From Pedosphaera sp. (GTDB lineage: Bacteria > Verrucomicrobiota > Verrucomicrobiia > Limisphaerales > Pedosphaeraceae): DNA of 64,000 bases. Numbering within the stretch: the stretch's first letter is position 1; every line of letters starts with the position of its first letter. The position numbers and the translations under genes were made by a program. Shown here piece by piece: positions 8,209 through 18,177 of this stretch. The DNA is taken from positions 21,272 to 85,271 of the forward strand of contig JAQGPA010000189.1 in assembly GCA_028293325.1 (NCBI GenBank), read 5' to 3'. Under the pieces are notes generated by a model, which was given only the letters and a program-made list of their open reading frames with translations, had not been told where the DNA came from and did no database searches.

Positions 8209-11200
8209 TTAGGGCACCAGGATGATGTTGTAGAAGCGCTGGGAGTCGATCAGGGTGGAATCGGTTTTGGAGGCGGTGTCCGTTAGGGCAGTGACGTCGC
8301 CCGACAAGGGTGTCCATGCCGCATCAAAAAGGTTGGTCTTGTATTCCACGCGATAGACTTGTCCGGAGATGGCATTCCAAGTGAGGGTAAGCGTGAGGCT
8401 ATCATCAGAAAGGTTGGTTGCCTGGAGGACGGGGCGGGACATGACGGTTACGGCAAAGAATTTGGCATCGCTCAAATTGGGCACGCCGTTGTCGGTTACA
8501 CGTGCGGTAATCGGGTTGGTGCCCAACTGCGTGTCGGTGGGTGTCCAGGTAAAAAGACCGTTGGAGGAATTGATATTGGCGCCGGCGGGCGCGCCGGGAT
8601 CCAGACTGAAGGTGAGAATATTGGTCGGGATGTCGGGATCGGTGGCGGAGGCGGGAATGGAGAGCAAAGTGCCCGCGTGGATCGTGCGGCTGGCGATAGG
8701 GTTCAGGATCGGCGGATTATTGACGATGAGAGAAGCATTGGAGCTGATGGTGCTCCCGCCCAAATTGGTGACGATCACGGAATAATTTCCGGCATCGGCG
8801 GTCTGCACATTGGTGGCGGTGTAGCTATTGGTGATGGCGCCGGTAATGGGTGAGCCGTTCAAGAGCCATTGGTAGGTGAGCGGCGCGGTGCCGGTGGCGC
8901 CGACGGTGAACGGCACGTTGGCTCCCGGAGCCACAGCGGCGCTTTGCGGTTGCGTGGTGATGGAAGGGGGAACGTTGACCGTGAGCGCGGCGTTGGAGCT
9001 GTTGGTGGCCCCAGCGATGTTGGTGATGAGCACGGAATAATTGCCGGCGTTGGCCGGTTGCGCGTTGGTGAGAGTGAAGCTGCTGTTGGTGGCGTTGGTA
9101 ATATTGTTGGAATTGAACTGCCATTGATAAATCAAAGGAGCGGTGCCGGTGGCTACGGCAGTGAAGGTGGCGTTGCTGGCTTGATTGATAGTCAGCGGCT
9201 GTGGTTGGGTGGTGATTGAAGGGGGCACGGTGACAACGGCCAGGGTTGTGCTGCTGGCGGGAGGGGAAAAGTCAGAAGTATCAGTGCCGCGAACGGCGCG
9301 CAGCCGGTAAAAATAAGTGGTGCCGGCCACGAGATTGGTATCGGTGTAACTGAGGAGATTGGTGCCGACAGTGGCGATGCTGATGGCGCCGGGGAGACCC
9401 GCATTCCAGCGCTGAATTTCAAAGCCGGAGGCGTTGCCCGTGTTATTGGCCCAGGTCAGATTGATTTGTGACTGGGAAGCGGCGGTGGCAGCCAGAGCCG
9501 TCGGCGCGATGAGAAAATTGCGAATTACTTTGCTGAGGCGAACCTCATCGAAGTAACCGTCGAAATTGCCCAAGGTGAAAGTCCAGGCGTTGTTGCGGCC
9601 GAAATTGGGCGAGGCGGTGATGGGGCCGGCCACCTGTTTGCCATCGACATAAATGTAATTTTTGTTTGTCCCATCAAACACCAGGGCCAGCTGGATCCAT
9701 TTCGCGGTGGGCACGACGGCCTGGAAATTGGACGCGTTGAGGAAGCCAACGCCGCAACCGGAGGAGTTGCCGTTGGCTGGCAGATCCCAGATGCCCTGCT
9801 GAATGAGGTAGAAATAAGAATCATACTCCTGTTTGAGGGTGGCAATATTCACGGTGGCAACGGAGTAGGCGCTCCAGGCGTTGACGTACATTCGCGCTTC
9901 AAAGGTGAGGGGATTGCCGGTGTTCGGCATGAGTTGAGAGTCGGGAATATTCGCGGTGGCGATTAAATCGCCATTCGCATCGGTGCCCGAAGAATGGAGC
10001 GCCAGACGACTGGAACCGATGGGGCTGGAATCGACAAAACTTATGCCATTGGTCCAGACCAGAGTGTTGCCGTTGCCGCTGGCGTCGGTGCCGTTGCCGT
10101 TCAGATGCCACAGGGCGATGGTGTTGGTGTCGTTGGCATACTCAGGGGTTTCGCTGTACCAGTAACTCGCGGAGATGTTGGGGGCAACGGTGTTGGCGGG
10201 GCTGTCCTGGTCGGAAATGTTATTGATGGTGAGCGTGTAATTAACGCCGTCGATTTGCGCGGAGGTGTTCAAGATGACGGTGCGCTGATCCGATTGCAAG
10301 GCGGCGCCGTTGACCGACACGCCGCCGCTCAACTGGTAGTGGGCGGCGTTCTGCGCGGAGGCCGCGTTCAGGGGCTTGTCAAAGAGCACCTTTACTTTGG
10401 TGGCGGTGAGGTCGTCGGCCAGCAGGATGCGCGGGGCTTGCTCGTCGAAAACGCCCTGGCTGGAGTTGAGGTAAGTGCCGCTGCCGGAAGCGGTTTCGAG
10501 GCGGACAGCCTTGACCAGATAGCTTTTGGTGCCGGCGGGAGGGTTGGTGTCCGTGAAAGTAGTGCCGGTAATGTAGGGACCATTCAAACGAGTGAAGGGA
10601 CCGGTCACGGAACCGGCTCGGTAAATGTGATAACCTTGGAGTCCGGTTTGGGGAGCGGCGGGCCAACTGAGATTTACTTGTCCACCACTGGGAGTGCTGG
10701 TCAACGAGGCGGGAGGAATTACCACGTGCATGCGCAAGGTAGGGTCGCCCATGAGGGACATGTGCACACCGCGACGGTAGAGGTTGGGAAGACCCGCGCC
10801 ATGGTGGTTGTAGTAATTGACGTTATTTTGGCTCTGTTGCGCGCTGAAACCAATGGTTCTGCCCAGGGCCATGTGATGGAGAATCCAGCAGGGATTTTCC
10901 GACCAGAAGTTCACCAGCGAATAGCCGCTGGCGGCAAGAGGGGCGCGCAGGAAACCGTTCTCAATGTCCCATTCCCAAAAGGAACTCGCGAACCAACTGT
11001 TGAAAACCACCTTGACGCCGGCGGAGGAGGCGGAGGCGGCGAAGTTCGAGGTATAGCCAATGTCCGAGCTGTAATCATAAGCGCCGCCGCCGCCGCCCTT
11101 GGTGAGCCAGAGATAGCTGTTATTGGTGAACACCTGAAAATAGTTGGTGACCTGGGTGGGAGCGACGCCGAACAACTGGGTTTGGCAATAGGCGCTCGTG

Positions 11201-12138
11201 CCGGAGTTCATGTCCGCACCGCGGTTGGCGACGGAAATAATGCCCTGACGAAAATTGTGATCCTTGTCCAGATAGCGGCGCAATAAATCAATTTCATAAA
11301 GTGAGTAGGGAGCAAAGGCAGTCATGTTGGCGAGATCAACACGTCCGACTTGCAACGTCATCGCACCGGGAATCGTACTTTGATCATACTTGCCATCGCC
11401 GGCGAAATTTTTCCACCAGGGATGATTGGTGGGGGAGTTGTCGCCATAATTGATGTTGTCGGTCCAGGTGCCGGTCATGTCCCCGTAGAAAGTGTCCGTG
11501 GGAGCTGGGCGGAGGCCGTGATCGTCCGGATCGACCCAGCCGGAATAGGGAATGGGAATGTGGCCGAGCAGAAGGACGGCGGTGACGTTGGCGGGATCAG
11601 CGTTGTAGTCCGCCTTGATGACGGCCTTGATATTGGCGGGGGTATCGTTGCGGGAAACATCATGGCGAAGGACCGTCCAGCCATCACCGGCCAGGTCGCG
11701 TTGCAGGCGGTCGAGTTCGTAGATCAGGCCGGTGGAGAAGGAGTTATCCACCAGGAGAACCAGTTTACCGCGACTTTCGACCAAGGAGAGCTTGATACCG
11801 GTATGGATATAACTCTCCGAGTTGGAGAGGCCGGAAGGGACGACTTGATATTCGTAGGCTTGGTTGGTGACGACGTTGTTATCGATGAACGAGTTCACGG
11901 CGGAGGACAAATTGGCGATGGGGGCACCCCAGTTGCCACTACCGTTGCTGTCTGTGCCGATGGTGGTGGTGCGGTAGATCGTATAACCGGTGATGCCGCC
12001 GGGATTAGGCCAGCTCAGGGTAATTTGAGGTGGTGATTCCTGGGCGGCGGCGCTGAGTTGGAGCGGATTGGCTAAGGTGAGTGGCGCGGACAAAAAAAGC
12101 AACGCGCCCGCCAGGAGAGCCAGATGAAAACGCGCCAT
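8209..12138 (-). CDS. Very large secreted multidomain protein with gingipain (C25)-like region, LamG, Fn3 and Ig domains
   Basis: The 1309-residue product starts with a signal peptide (MARFHLALLAGALLFLSAPLTLA). A first Fn3-like module covers about residues 30-120. A region of about 130-500 resembles the C25/gingipain-type alpha/beta fold: LVLLVDNSF, AVLLLGHIPIPYSG, LQVGRVDLAN, VVFNSWFASSFWEWDIENG, SLMGDPTLRMH. A second Fn3, a Big-like module, a LamG/concanavalin-type domain (about 720-900), a third Fn3, two Ig-like domains with the YQWQFN and YQWLLN strands, and a cadherin-like module follow. The typical catalytic His-Cys pair of C25 is not clear to me, so activity is uncertain. The ATG at 12138 is chosen because the signal peptide begins there. 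It is probably surface-exposed and adhesive or carbohydrate-binding. Confidence 0.72.
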   Translation of the reverse strand: MARFHLALLAGALLFLSAPLTLANPLQLSAAAQESPPQITLSWPNPGGITGYTIYRTTTIGTDSNGSGNWGAPIANLSSAVNSFIDNNVVTNQAYEYQVVPSGLSNSESYIHTGIKLSLVESRGKLVLLVDNSFSTGLIYELDRLQRDLAGDGWTVLRHDVSRNDTPANIKAVIKADYNADPANVTAVLLLGHIPIPYSGWVDPDDHGLRPAPTDTFYGDMTGTWTDNINYGDNSPTNHPWWKNFAGDGKYDQSTIPGAMTLQVGRVDLANMTAFAPYSLYEIDLLRRYLDKDHNFRQGIISVANRGADMNSGTSAYCQTQLFGVAPTQVTNYFQVFTNNSYLWLTKGGGGGAYDYSSDIGYTSNFAASASSAGVKVVFNSWFASSFWEWDIENGFLRAPLAASGYSLVNFWSENPCWILHHMALGRTIGFSAQQSQNNVNYYNHHGAGLPNLYRRGVHMSLMGDPTLRMHVVIPPASLTSTPSGGQVNLSWPAAPQTGLQGYHIYRAGSVTGPFTRLNGPYITGTTFTDTNPPAGTKSYLVKAVRLETASGSGTYLNSSQGVFDEQAPRILLADDLTATKVKVLFDKPLNAASAQNAAHYQLSGGVSVNGAALQSDQRTVILNTSAQIDGVNYTLTINNISDQDSPANTVAPNISASYWYSETPEYANDTNTIALWHLNGNGTDASGNGNTLVWTNGISFVDSSPIGSSRLALHSSGTDANGDLIATANIPDSQLMPNTGNPLTFEARMYVNAWSAYSVATVNIATLKQEYDSYFYLIQQGIWDLPANGNSSGCGVGFLNASNFQAVVPTAKWIQLALVFDGTNKNYIYVDGKQVAGPITASPNFGRNNAWTFTLGNFDGYFDEVRLSKVIRNFLIAPTALAATAASQSQINLTWANNTGNASGFEIQRWNAGLPGAISIATVGTNLLSYTDTNLVAGTTYFYRLRAVRGTDTSDFSPPASSTTLAVVTVPPSITTQPQPLTINQASNATFTAVATGTAPLIYQWQFNSNNITNATNSSFTLTNAQPANAGNYSVLITNIAGATNSSNAALTVNVPPSITTQPQSAAVAPGANVPFTVGATGTAPLTYQWLLNGSPITGAITNSYTATNVQTADAGNYSVIVTNLGGSTISSNASLIVNNPPILNPIASRTIHAGTLLSIPASATDPDIPTNILTFSLDPGAPAGANINSSNGLFTWTPTDTQLGTNPITARVTDNGVPNLSDAKFFAVTVMSRPVLQATNLSDDSLTLTLTWNAISGQVYRVEYKTNLFDAAWTPLSGDVTALTDTASKTDSTLIDSQRFYNIILVP

Positions 12139-12730
12139 GCCAATTCCCGTTGGAGAAGCGGGAATAAACCTTTTCAGGGCAAGTTTAAACCACAAACGGC
12201 CGTGAGCGGTACAGGAGGTGGGCAACACGTGCACGCCTTGGAACATCTCTGGCAGACGGTAGCGCAGGCAGGGGCTTTTTGCCATGAGAAAATGCATTGA
12301 ACAGAAGCTTGAGGCAGCAACCGGCTGCAATGTTCCCTAAAATCAGATCAATTTTTTGCGGGAGCGGCTGCGAATATTTTTGCGGAAGGTAAGTCAAGAA
12401 ATGGAATCGTCCGGATGATGTCAAACCGGGTGCGGAGGCGCGCTGCCCGTACGAGTACGGACGAGCGTGCATTATATTTTTGGAAGGGACATGCAAAGAT
12501 AATTGGCAGTGAGCAGAGGCGCGTCCCGTTTGGGGTTCAAGGCGATTGTCTCATTTCAAGGCAGGGAAAAAGTAAAGCGGTGTGCGCGGTCGAAGTCTGT
12601 AGAAGTTTGGTCCGAGAATGAACCATTGGTGGACACGGCAGGCGTGCAAAACTTCAAGAGACCGGGAGGGGGTATTTTTCGTGTCGGACAATGCGGGAGG
12701 AAAGGGCAGCAGGCATGCTTGTTGCTGAGC
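12139..12730. promoter_or_regulatory. Divergent intergenic region upstream of the large secreted protein and the porin cluster
   Basis: These 590 bp separate two divergently transcribed units and should hold both promoters. The open frames crossing it do not have convincing starts or composition. A small imperfect hairpin (CCGTA-CGAG-TACGG) lies near 12449-12462. I see no strong -35/-10 pair that I would stake a call on, and no RNA gene. Confidence 0.4.
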
Positions 12731-14089
12731 ATGGAGGTTATGATAGAGAAACTGATAACGAGACTGGCCTTCCGGGGCTGCGTTATCGGCTTTTTTGCCC
12801 TGACCAGCCAGTTGTCTGGCGCCACGGAGGCACCGATCACCCAGGAGCAATTTCTGATACTGCAGCGGCAAAACGAGATTTTACAGCAGCAGTTGCATCA
12901 ACAACAGGAGACGATCGATTTGCTGACGCACAAGGTTTCCGAGATTCAGGGCGCAAGCGCGCAGCAGGACCGTGAATTGAGCGAGTTAAAGACCGAAAAC
13001 AAGCCGGGCAAGGAAGCGATGTCGGAGATGGCCGGGCCACTGCACCTGGGCAAGGTGGATATTTCAGGCGAGGGCGGGGTGGCGTTTTTCCATTCGCAGA
13101 GCAAAGGGGCGACGCCCAACGCGGAGTTTCGGATAGATGAAGCCAAGATTTTCATTGAAGCCCCGATTTGGAACGACGTTTATTTCTTCACGGAACTTAA
13201 CCTGGCGGCGCGCGAAGAGACCGATTTGAACCTGCGCGTTGGGGAACTGTATCTGGATTTTGAAAATGTTTCCCAGCTCTGGGGGCGCGACCGGATGCTG
13301 AATTTGCGGGTGGGGCGGTTTTACATCCCGTTCGGCGAGGAGTATCAAAACCGTTTCGCGATTGCCAACCCGTTGATCTCCCATTCGGTGAGCGATTTAT
13401 GGGGAGCGGATGAGGGGGTGGAGGTGTACGGGGCGCTGGGCAAGGCGCAATATATTTTGGCGGTGCAAAATGGCGGGGCGGCGACCACGCGGGATTTTAA
13501 CGCGGACAAGGCGGTGGCGGGCCGAGTTGGTTATGATCCGACGAAGTGGCTGCACCTGAGCGTGAGCGGGATGCGGACCGGCGATTTGGACGCGGTGAAT
13601 GACGGCATTTCCGAGTTATGGTTTGCGAATGGGTGGATTAGGTCCATTGGTTCGGGCAACACCACGCGTTTTCACGCGAACCTGGTGGAGGGAGATGTGC
13701 GGTTGCGGTTTCCTGGCTGGGCAATGCGCGCGGCCGGAGGCTATATCAATTATGGAGATAATGATCCGGTGGGGAGCAACCAGCGGGATGTTTATTACTA
13801 TTACGTGGAAGGGGTGAAGGACATCACGAAGCAGTTTTATGGGGCGGCGCGCTTCAGCGAGATTCTTGCGCCGGGCGGCTTCCCGATTGTGGGCAACGGC
13901 GACATGGGAACTTACTTTGGGCCGGTGCTGACGACGGAATATTGGCGGTTGAGTTTGGGGCTGGGCTATCGGTTCAGTTCCAACCTGCTGGTGAAAGGGG
14001 AATACAGCATCAACCAGGGCCGGGAATTGGGCGGCGAGAAGCGGAACCATGAGAACGTCTTTGCGATGGAAGCGGCGTTTAAATTCTGA
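12731..14089 (+). CDS. Outer-membrane porin with N-terminal coiled coil
   Basis: The 452-residue product has a signal peptide (RLAFRGCVIGFFALTSQLSGA) and then a glutamine-rich coiled coil (about residues 40-95, FLILQRQNEILQQQLHQQQETIDLL). The remainder is a beta-barrel with alternating hydrophobic strands and tight turns: GEGGVAFFHSQ, NLRVGRFYIPFGEEYQNRF, WGADEGVEVYG, YYYYVEGVKDITKQFYGAARFSEI. It ends on a C-terminal aromatic (AAFKF), the usual signal for barrel insertion. The layout matches phosphate-selective or OprO/DcaP-like porins. Two ATGs (12731, 12740) are nearly equivalent. The cupredoxin gene starts 2 bp after the stop and the hybrid kinase 7 bp after that, so the three form an operon. 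Confidence 0.8.
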   Translation: MEVMIEKLITRLAFRGCVIGFFALTSQLSGATEAPITQEQFLILQRQNEILQQQLHQQQETIDLLTHKVSEIQGASAQQDRELSELKTENKPGKEAMSEMAGPLHLGKVDISGEGGVAFFHSQSKGATPNAEFRIDEAKIFIEAPIWNDVYFFTELNLAAREETDLNLRVGELYLDFENVSQLWGRDRMLNLRVGRFYIPFGEEYQNRFAIANPLISHSVSDLWGADEGVEVYGALGKAQYILAVQNGGAATTRDFNADKAVAGRVGYDPTKWLHLSVSGMRTGDLDAVNDGISELWFANGWIRSIGSGNTTRFHANLVEGDVRLRFPGWAMRAAGGYINYGDNDPVGSNQRDVYYYYVEGVKDITKQFYGAARFSEILAPGGFPIVGNGDMGTYFGPVLTTEYWRLSLGLGYRFSSNLLVKGEYSINQGRELGGEKRNHENVFAMEAAFKF

Positions 14090-14091
14090 CC

Positions 14092-14787
14092 ATGAAACCT
14101 CTTGTTACATTGCTGTTGCTGACATGGGTGGCCGTCGCGCCAGCGGGCGCGGGGACCATCACCGGCACGGTGCGCGCGGAGGGCAAGGCCGGGGCGGCAC
14201 TGGATGCGGAATGCGGCGCTTATGACAGCCGGGCATTCAAGTTTGCGGAAAAGGTGAATTATCAGGAGATGCGAGACTTCGTAATATATATCGAAGGGAC
14301 AGTTGGCACAAACACACCGGTGGCGCCGGCAAAGCCAGTCCAGGTGGTGACGCGGAAGGTCATGCAGAAGAAGGCGATGTTCCAGCCGCATGTGTTGCCG
14401 GTGGTGGTGGGCACGACCGTGGAATGGCCGAACAACGATGATATCTATCACAATGTGTTTTCGTATTCGGAAGCCAAGCCATTTGATCTGGATTTGTACA
14501 AGGCACCGGAGGTCAAATTGGTAACATTTGACAAGCCGGGGCGGGTGGATGTGTTTTGCTCGATTCATGCCACGATGAGTTGCGTGGTTTTGGTGTTGGA
14601 AAATCCTTATTTTGCGATGGCGGACGACAAAGGCACGTACGCGATTTCCAATGTGCCGCCGGGGACTTACAAATTGAAGGCCTGGCATGAACGATTGCCG
14701 AGCCAAATCAAGGAGATCGTGGTGCCTGAAACAGGAGGGGTGAAAGTGGACTTCACCCTCGGAATCACCCAACTGCCGAAATATTGA
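14092..14787 (+). CDS. Periplasmic cupredoxin-like protein (methylamine-utilisation/MauL-type)
   Basis: The 231-residue protein has a clear signal peptide (MKPLVTLLLLTWVAVAPAGA). Its middle domain has the type I copper ligand set of cupredoxins: His in NNDDIYHNVFSYS, then the Cys, His and Met in DVFCSIHATMSC. A C-terminal carboxypeptidase-regulatory-like module (GTYAISNVPPGTYKLKAWHERLP) follows. Such proteins are usually annotated as methylamine utilisation protein or plastocyanin-like and act in periplasmic electron transfer, but no methylamine dehydrogenase is nearby. It sits between the porin and the hybrid kinase with 2- and 7-bp gaps. The three may therefore form a module that imports a solute, handles electrons or copper, and senses the result. 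Confidence 0.82.
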   Translation: MKPLVTLLLLTWVAVAPAGAGTITGTVRAEGKAGAALDAECGAYDSRAFKFAEKVNYQEMRDFVIYIEGTVGTNTPVAPAKPVQVVTRKVMQKKAMFQPHVLPVVVGTTVEWPNNDDIYHNVFSYSEAKPFDLDLYKAPEVKLVTFDKPGRVDVFCSIHATMSCVVLVLENPYFAMADDKGTYAISNVPPGTYKLKAWHERLPSQIKEIVVPETGGVKVDFTLGITQLPKY

Positions 14788-14794
14788 GTGTTGA

Positions 14795-17059
14795 ATGAGC
14801 GTCGCATCATTTAAAATGCGGTTCAGTTTCCAGGCCAAGGTGCTGGTGCCGGTGGTGATCATCGTGGTGATGCTCACCCTGACGACGCTGTGGTTGGTGA
14901 GCCGCCGGATCAACGAGCAATTGCACACGCAGGCGACGCAACAACTGGAGACCGCGAGCAAGGTGTTCTCGAATTGGCAGCAGTTCCGGGCGGACAATCT
15001 TTTGGCCCGGTATCGGATTGTGATTAATGAGCCGAGGTTTAAAGCGGTCACGAGCCGGTCGGATTCCGACGCCAAAAAAACCACCACCCGATTTTTGGAG
15101 GATTTGTTGCAGGAAGGAGATGAAGCCAAGGTAATTCTATTTACCACGGCCAATGGCAAGCGGTTCGCCGGGGCGAATCGCGATCCCAAGCTGGACCTGA
15201 CCGAATTTGAAACCCACAGTTCGCCCGCCACACAACAAGCGCTGGAGGGCGAACCGCAGTTTGACACCGTGTCGGTGGACAACCGGTTGTACGACGTGGT
15301 GTCGATGCCGGTGCGGGGCGCGGGCGAGGCCATCATCGGAGCGATCACATTTGGGGTGGAAGTTGGCGAAAAGGTGGCCCAGCAAATCAAGCAACAGACG
15401 CGGAGCGAGATTTTGTTCGTGACGGATAATCGAGTGGCCGCTTCCAGCCTGGCCAAGCCGGAACTCACGGAGCAACTGGTGGCGCGTTTTGGCGAACTGG
15501 TGTCCGGATCGGCGCAGGGCCGGGGCATCACCCGGGAAATTCCGTTGAACCGGGAACACTTTTTGGGGCAGGCGGGATATTTTACGACCTTGGGCGGAGG
15601 CGGCAAACCCGGTTACCTGTTGCTGTCATCGTATGAGGAATCGTGGCGCTTTTTGCAGGAAACGGAGGAGCGGTTGTTGATCGTCGGGCTGGTGGGAATT
15701 TTGTTGAGCACGGCCATTGTGTGGTTGCTGGTGCGCAAGATAACGGAACCGTTGCGGCAGTTGCGAAACAGCGCGGAAGCGGTGGGGCGCGGCGATTTTT
15801 CCCGGCGGGTTGAGGTGAAGTCGCGGGATGAATGCGGCGAACTGTCTGGGGTTTTCAATGAGATGACCGAGAACCTGAAGACCTCGCGCGAGGAATTGGA
15901 GCGAACGGTGGAGACGTTGAAGGCGACGCAGAACCAGTTGATCCAAAGCGAGAAGTTGTCCGGCATCGGTGAATTCGTCGCCGGCGTGGCGCATGAGCTG
16001 AATAATCCGCTGACCTCGGTGATGGGTTTTGCGGAACTGTTGCAGCAAACAGAATTGGTGGAACAACAGCGGCGGTTTTTGGACGTGATGTTCAAGAGCG
16101 CGAAACGTTGCCAGAAAATCGTGCAGAGCCTGTTGAGTTTTGCGCGGCGGCATGCGCCGGAGCGGAAGGTGCTTTGTGTGAATGAAATTGTGGAGTCGGC
16201 GGCGGAGATTTTGCATTACCAGATGCGCACGAGCAACATCGAGTTGCTGCTGCAAATGGATCCGCACCTGCCGGCCACGATGCTGGATCAGCACCAGATG
16301 CAGCAAGTTTGCCTGAATATCATCAATAATGCACGGCAGGCGATGGAGGGACGGCAGACGAGCGGGTGGCTGCGCATCACCACCGAAGCCCGGGACGGGC
16401 AGGTGCGCATTATTTTCCAGGACAACGGTCCGGGCATCCCGGCGGAGAACCTGAACAAAATTTTCAATCCCTTTTTCACGACGAAGGAAGTGGGCAAGGG
16501 GACGGGGCTGGGGTTGAGCCTGTGCTATGGCATTGTGACGGAGCATGGGGGATCGATCACGCCGTTCAGCAAGCCGGGCGAAGGGGCGACGTTTATTGTG
16601 GAATTGCCAATCACGCGGGAAGCGGCGCCGGCCAACGTGGAGAAGATGGTGACGGCACCGGCGCAATCACAGGTGGCGCGGGAAGGAGTGGGCAAGAGCG
16701 TTTTGGTGATTGATGACGAGGATTCAATTTTGCAAATGATCCAGGAAGCGCTGACGGTGAGTGGCTACAAGGTGGACGTGGTGCGCGACGGCGAAACGGC
16801 ATTGCGGCGGTTGGGACAATACCATTACGACCTGGCTTTGTGCGATTGGAAGATGCCCGGATTGAACGGCCAGGAAGTTTATGAACGGCTCCGCGCGGCC
16901 AATCCAGAGATGTCGCGGCGATTGATTTTCATCACGGGTGACATGGTGAACGTGAAGACGCAGGAATTTTTGAAATCCACCAACAAGATATGTCTCTCGA
17001 AGCCGTTTACGCTGGCGGAATTTCGCGCGGCGATCAGCCGGGTGTTGTCGCCGGGTTAA
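14795..17059 (+). CDS. Hybrid histidine kinase with periplasmic sensor, HAMP and C-terminal receiver
   Basis: The order of domains in the 754 residues is as follows. A first membrane helix (about 12-34) precedes a periplasmic Cache-like sensor (about 35-285, with FTTANGKRFAGANRDPKLD and a GAITFGVEVG strand). A second helix (about 292-312) is followed by HAMP. HisKA carries the phosphoacceptor His in GVAHELNNPLTSVMGF (near 400). HATPase_c has an N box (NIINNARQAMEG), G1 (FQDNGPGIP) and G2 (GKGTGLGLSL). The receiver (about 635-754) has DDED, the phosphorylated Asp in LCDWKMPG and the Lys in LSKPF. It lacks a DNA-binding output, so it probably passes phosphate onward. ATG 14795 lies 7 bp after the cupredoxin stop; an in-frame ATG at 14816 is an alternative. 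Confidence 0.92.
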   Translation: MSVASFKMRFSFQAKVLVPVVIIVVMLTLTTLWLVSRRINEQLHTQATQQLETASKVFSNWQQFRADNLLARYRIVINEPRFKAVTSRSDSDAKKTTTRFLEDLLQEGDEAKVILFTTANGKRFAGANRDPKLDLTEFETHSSPATQQALEGEPQFDTVSVDNRLYDVVSMPVRGAGEAIIGAITFGVEVGEKVAQQIKQQTRSEILFVTDNRVAASSLAKPELTEQLVARFGELVSGSAQGRGITREIPLNREHFLGQAGYFTTLGGGGKPGYLLLSSYEESWRFLQETEERLLIVGLVGILLSTAIVWLLVRKITEPLRQLRNSAEAVGRGDFSRRVEVKSRDECGELSGVFNEMTENLKTSREELERTVETLKATQNQLIQSEKLSGIGEFVAGVAHELNNPLTSVMGFAELLQQTELVEQQRRFLDVMFKSAKRCQKIVQSLLSFARRHAPERKVLCVNEIVESAAEILHYQMRTSNIELLLQMDPHLPATMLDQHQMQQVCLNIINNARQAMEGRQTSGWLRITTEARDGQVRIIFQDNGPGIPAENLNKIFNPFFTTKEVGKGTGLGLSLCYGIVTEHGGSITPFSKPGEGATFIVELPITREAAPANVEKMVTAPAQSQVAREGVGKSVLVIDDEDSILQMIQEALTVSGYKVDVVRDGETALRRLGQYHYDLALCDWKMPGLNGQEVYERLRAANPEMSRRLIFITGDMVNVKTQEFLKSTNKICLSKPFTLAEFRAAISRVLSPG

Positions 17060-17100
17060 AGAGCGGGTCGAGGGTTCACTTTTGAGCGAGGCAGGTTATA

Positions 17101-18177
17101 GTGGGCGCGATGAACAGCGACGCGCAGCCAATCCGCAGCCGGGGCACCGGCGATAATCCAGTCAACCGATTCGAGAAAATCGAACTGGAGCGGGATGCGG
17201 ACTGGAATCCGGAAGCGGAAGAGGAGAAAGGGCCGGCCACACAATTTCTGCGGGATCTTTCCAGCACGATCATCAGCTACACCGACAGTCCGGACGTGGG
17301 ATTTGAGGCCAGCATTAATCCGTACCGCGGGTGCGAGCATGGGTGCATCTATTGTTATGCGCGGCCAACGCATGAGTATCTGGGGTTCTCCGCCGGATTG
17401 GATTTTGAGACGAAAATCATGGTGAAGGAGCGGGCGGCGGAATTGTTACGCAAGGAATTGGCGTCGCCAAAATGGAAGCCGCAGGTGATTGCAATGAGCG
17501 GGGTGACGGATTGCTATCAACCGGTGGAACGGCGATTGAAACTGACGCGGCAATGCCTGGAAGTGCTGGCCGAATTTCGGAATCCAGTGGCGATGATCAC
17601 GAAGAACCACCTGATTACGCGGGACGTTGATTTGCTCTCGGATCTGGCGCAGCACAAGGCGGCGGCGGCTTTTGTGTCGATAACGACGTTGAACAACGAA
17701 TTGCGGAGAGTGATGGAGCCGCGGACATCGCCCCCGGCCAGCCGATTAAAAACGATTGCCGAGTTGACGCGGGCGGGAATTCCGACCGGCGTGATGGTGG
17801 CGCCGGTGCTGCCGGGCCTGACCGATCATGAACTTCCGGCGATTCTTGCGGCAGCGGCGGAGGCGGGAGCAAAGTTCGCCGGTTATGTGACGTTGCGCCT
17901 GCCCCACGGGGTTGGGCCACTATTCGAACAATGGTTGGGGGACCATTTTCCAAATCAGAAGGAGAAAGTGCTGAACCGGATTCGCGCTTTGCGCGATGGG
18001 AAATTGAATGAGGCGCAGTTTGGGTCGCGGATGCGGGGCAAGGGGATATTTGCCGATCAGATTGAGGCGCTGTTTGACGTGGCTTGCCGCAAGGCGGGAA
18101 TTAATAAACGAGGGTTGGGGCTTTCCACTGCTGCCTTCCGCCGGCCGGAGGGAGCGCAGTTGGGGCTTGGCTTTTGA
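17101..18177 (+). CDS. PA0069-family radical SAM protein (SplB-like)
   Basis: The 358-residue product carries a radical SAM cluster motif in YRGCEHGCIYCYARPTHEY, spaced C-x3-C-x2-C. It is followed by the AGLDFETKIMVK block and PQVIAMSGVTDCYQPVERR, both hallmarks of the PA0069 family related to spore photoproduct lyase. The enzyme should bind a [4Fe-4S] cluster and cleave S-adenosylmethionine; its substrate is unknown. The C-terminus (RMRGKGIFADQIEALF) is also typical. The start is either GTG 17101, with GAGGCAGG 5-10 nt upstream, or ATG 17110. It lies 41 bp after the hybrid kinase and is probably a separate unit. Confidence 0.88.
   Translation: MGAMNSDAQPIRSRGTGDNPVNRFEKIELERDADWNPEAEEEKGPATQFLRDLSSTIISYTDSPDVGFEASINPYRGCEHGCIYCYARPTHEYLGFSAGLDFETKIMVKERAAELLRKELASPKWKPQVIAMSGVTDCYQPVERRLKLTRQCLEVLAEFRNPVAMITKNHLITRDVDLLSDLAQHKAAAAFVSITTLNNELRRVMEPRTSPPASRLKTIAELTRAGIPTGVMVAPVLPGLTDHELPAILAAAAEAGAKFAGYVTLRLPHGVGPLFEQWLGDHFPNQKEKVLNRIRALRDGKLNEAQFGSRMRGKGIFADQIEALFDVACRKAGINKRGLGLSTAAFRRPEGAQLGLGF

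Noticed and set aside
8109..8210. Separated AAGTGAAGT/ACTTCACTT arms considered as insertion-element ends.
   Set aside because: The arms are only 9 bp, the space between them is 84 bp with no gene, and no target duplication is seen.
9994..11286. A 430-codon plus-strand open frame within the large secreted protein gene.
   Set aside because: It is antisense to a gene with clear domains and has Gly/Val-rich composition typical of a mirror frame in GC-rich DNA.
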